NCBI GenBank assembly: GCA_017560855.1
Contig: JAFZEB010000080.1
Span: 1 to 5,412, forward strand
DNA length: 5,412 nucleotides
Source: Ruminiclostridium sp.
Lineage (GTDB): Bacteria; Bacillota; Clostridia; Oscillospirales; Oscillospiraceae
Direction of reading: 5' to 3'
The translations under genes and the position numbers were made by a program. The notes under the pieces are model-generated. The model saw only the letters and a program-made list of their open reading frames with translations, searched no databases and was not told where the DNA came from. Below, in pieces: positions 5,099 to 5,412 of this stretch. Each line of letters begins with the position of its first letter. Position 1 is the stretch's first letter.

Positions 5099-5412
5099 AT
5101 GAAGCAGTATCTTCTCACACCGCCCCACCAGGCATCTCAGGCCCAGGCCCTGGGTCTTCCCCTGGCCCACATGGCCTGGCAGCTGGACCGACAGGGCCGT
5201 CTGGTCCAGGCGGGAACGGGGCAGGGGGGCCTTATGCTGGTGGGGGTCCCGGAAGCCCCGGAGAGCCACACAGACCCCGGGCAGGCCGTCCGGGATATCC
5301 TGGCCCTCTGCACCAAACAGGGCTCTCTGGGGGTCATCCTGGACCTGGAAACGCCCCCTACCCCCTACCTGGCCCGGTTCATCCACAGCCTGGATGAGGG
5401 ACTGGCCAAGGC
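5099..5412 (+). CDS. Unrecognised protein, N-terminal part (3' end outside window)
   Basis: An open frame starts at ATG 5099 (MKQYLLTPPHQASQAQALGL) and runs off the right edge after 104 full codons without a stop. A ribosome binding site lies 8 bases upstream, and codon third positions are strongly C/G, as in the neighbouring genes. There is no signal peptide or membrane segment in the visible part. Alternating hydrophobic strands with VRDILALC (about 64-71) and GVILDLE (about 78-84) look like the first strands of a TIM-barrel or glycosyl-hydrolase-like fold. That is only an impression; I do not recognise the family. It is transcribed away from yqeG. A collagen-like frame overlapping it is a shadow of its GC-rich codons. 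Confidence 0.75.
   Translation, partial: MKQYLLTPPHQASQAQALGLPLAHMAWQLDRQGRLVQAGTGQGGLMLVGVPEAPESHTDPGQAVRDILALCTKQGSLGVILDLETPPTPYLARFIHSLDEGLAK

Noticed and set aside
5005..5118. Longer yqeG start at ATG 5118 or 5037
   Set aside because: The 5118 start lies upstream of the promoter, and GTG 5004 has the best ribosome binding site and the family-typical start.
5038..5397. Plus-strand frame encoding a Gly/Pro-rich, collagen-like protein
   Set aside because: It is a frame-shifted shadow of the gene starting at 5099. The Gly-x-x look comes from the C/G-rich third positions of that gene, and it has no good ribosome binding site.

Overview
The window looks like ordinary chromosome of a GC-rich anaerobic Firmicute, most likely of the Oscillospiraceae/Clostridia type. 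This is inferred from the efp plus CD1247-like gene pair, the YqeG phosphatase, strong AGGAGG-type ribosome binding sites, and a GC-rich, C/G-ending codon bias. No RNA gene, insertion sequence, CRISPR array or phage signal is visible.

Positions 1-2368 (+ strand) hold a tightly packed membrane-protein operon that enters from the left. It is built as A-B-A'-B'. A-type proteins have a cytoplasmic HAAS/permease-prefix-like helical domain, one membrane segment and an external domain ending in a conserved PWEE motif; the copy at 1-378 shows only its C-terminal part. B-type proteins are about 210 residues with one N-terminal membrane anchor and an external domain of unknown family. Both A/B junctions are ATGA overlaps, and the PWEE codons also serve as the ribosome binding site of the following B gene. 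The layout indicates an old tandem duplication of a two-gene module.

Positions 2375-2404 form a perfect bidirectional terminator shared by this operon and the convergent minus-strand genes. Positions 2420-5004 (- strand) carry, in transcription order, yqeG (HAD phosphatase), an endonuclease IV-like TIM-barrel gene coupled to it by a GTGA overlap, efp (elongation factor P) with its own sigma-A-type promoter, and a CD1247-like acidic zinc-ribbon protein. Good -35/-10 boxes with 17-base spacers lie in front of yqeG and efp. No terminator is visible between the endonuclease IV-like gene and efp, so read-through into efp is possible.

From 5099 to the right edge a divergent plus-strand gene begins. 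It runs off the window and its product is not recognised. Its ribosome binding site overlaps the -35 box of the yqeG promoter, so the two start regions are interleaved.

The points most worth a second look are the duplicated A-B membrane module, the endonuclease IV-like protein with one zinc ligand replaced by serine, a 12-base palindrome on the efp -10 box, and alternative pairings in the efp/CD1247-like spacer. None of these by itself establishes a new system.
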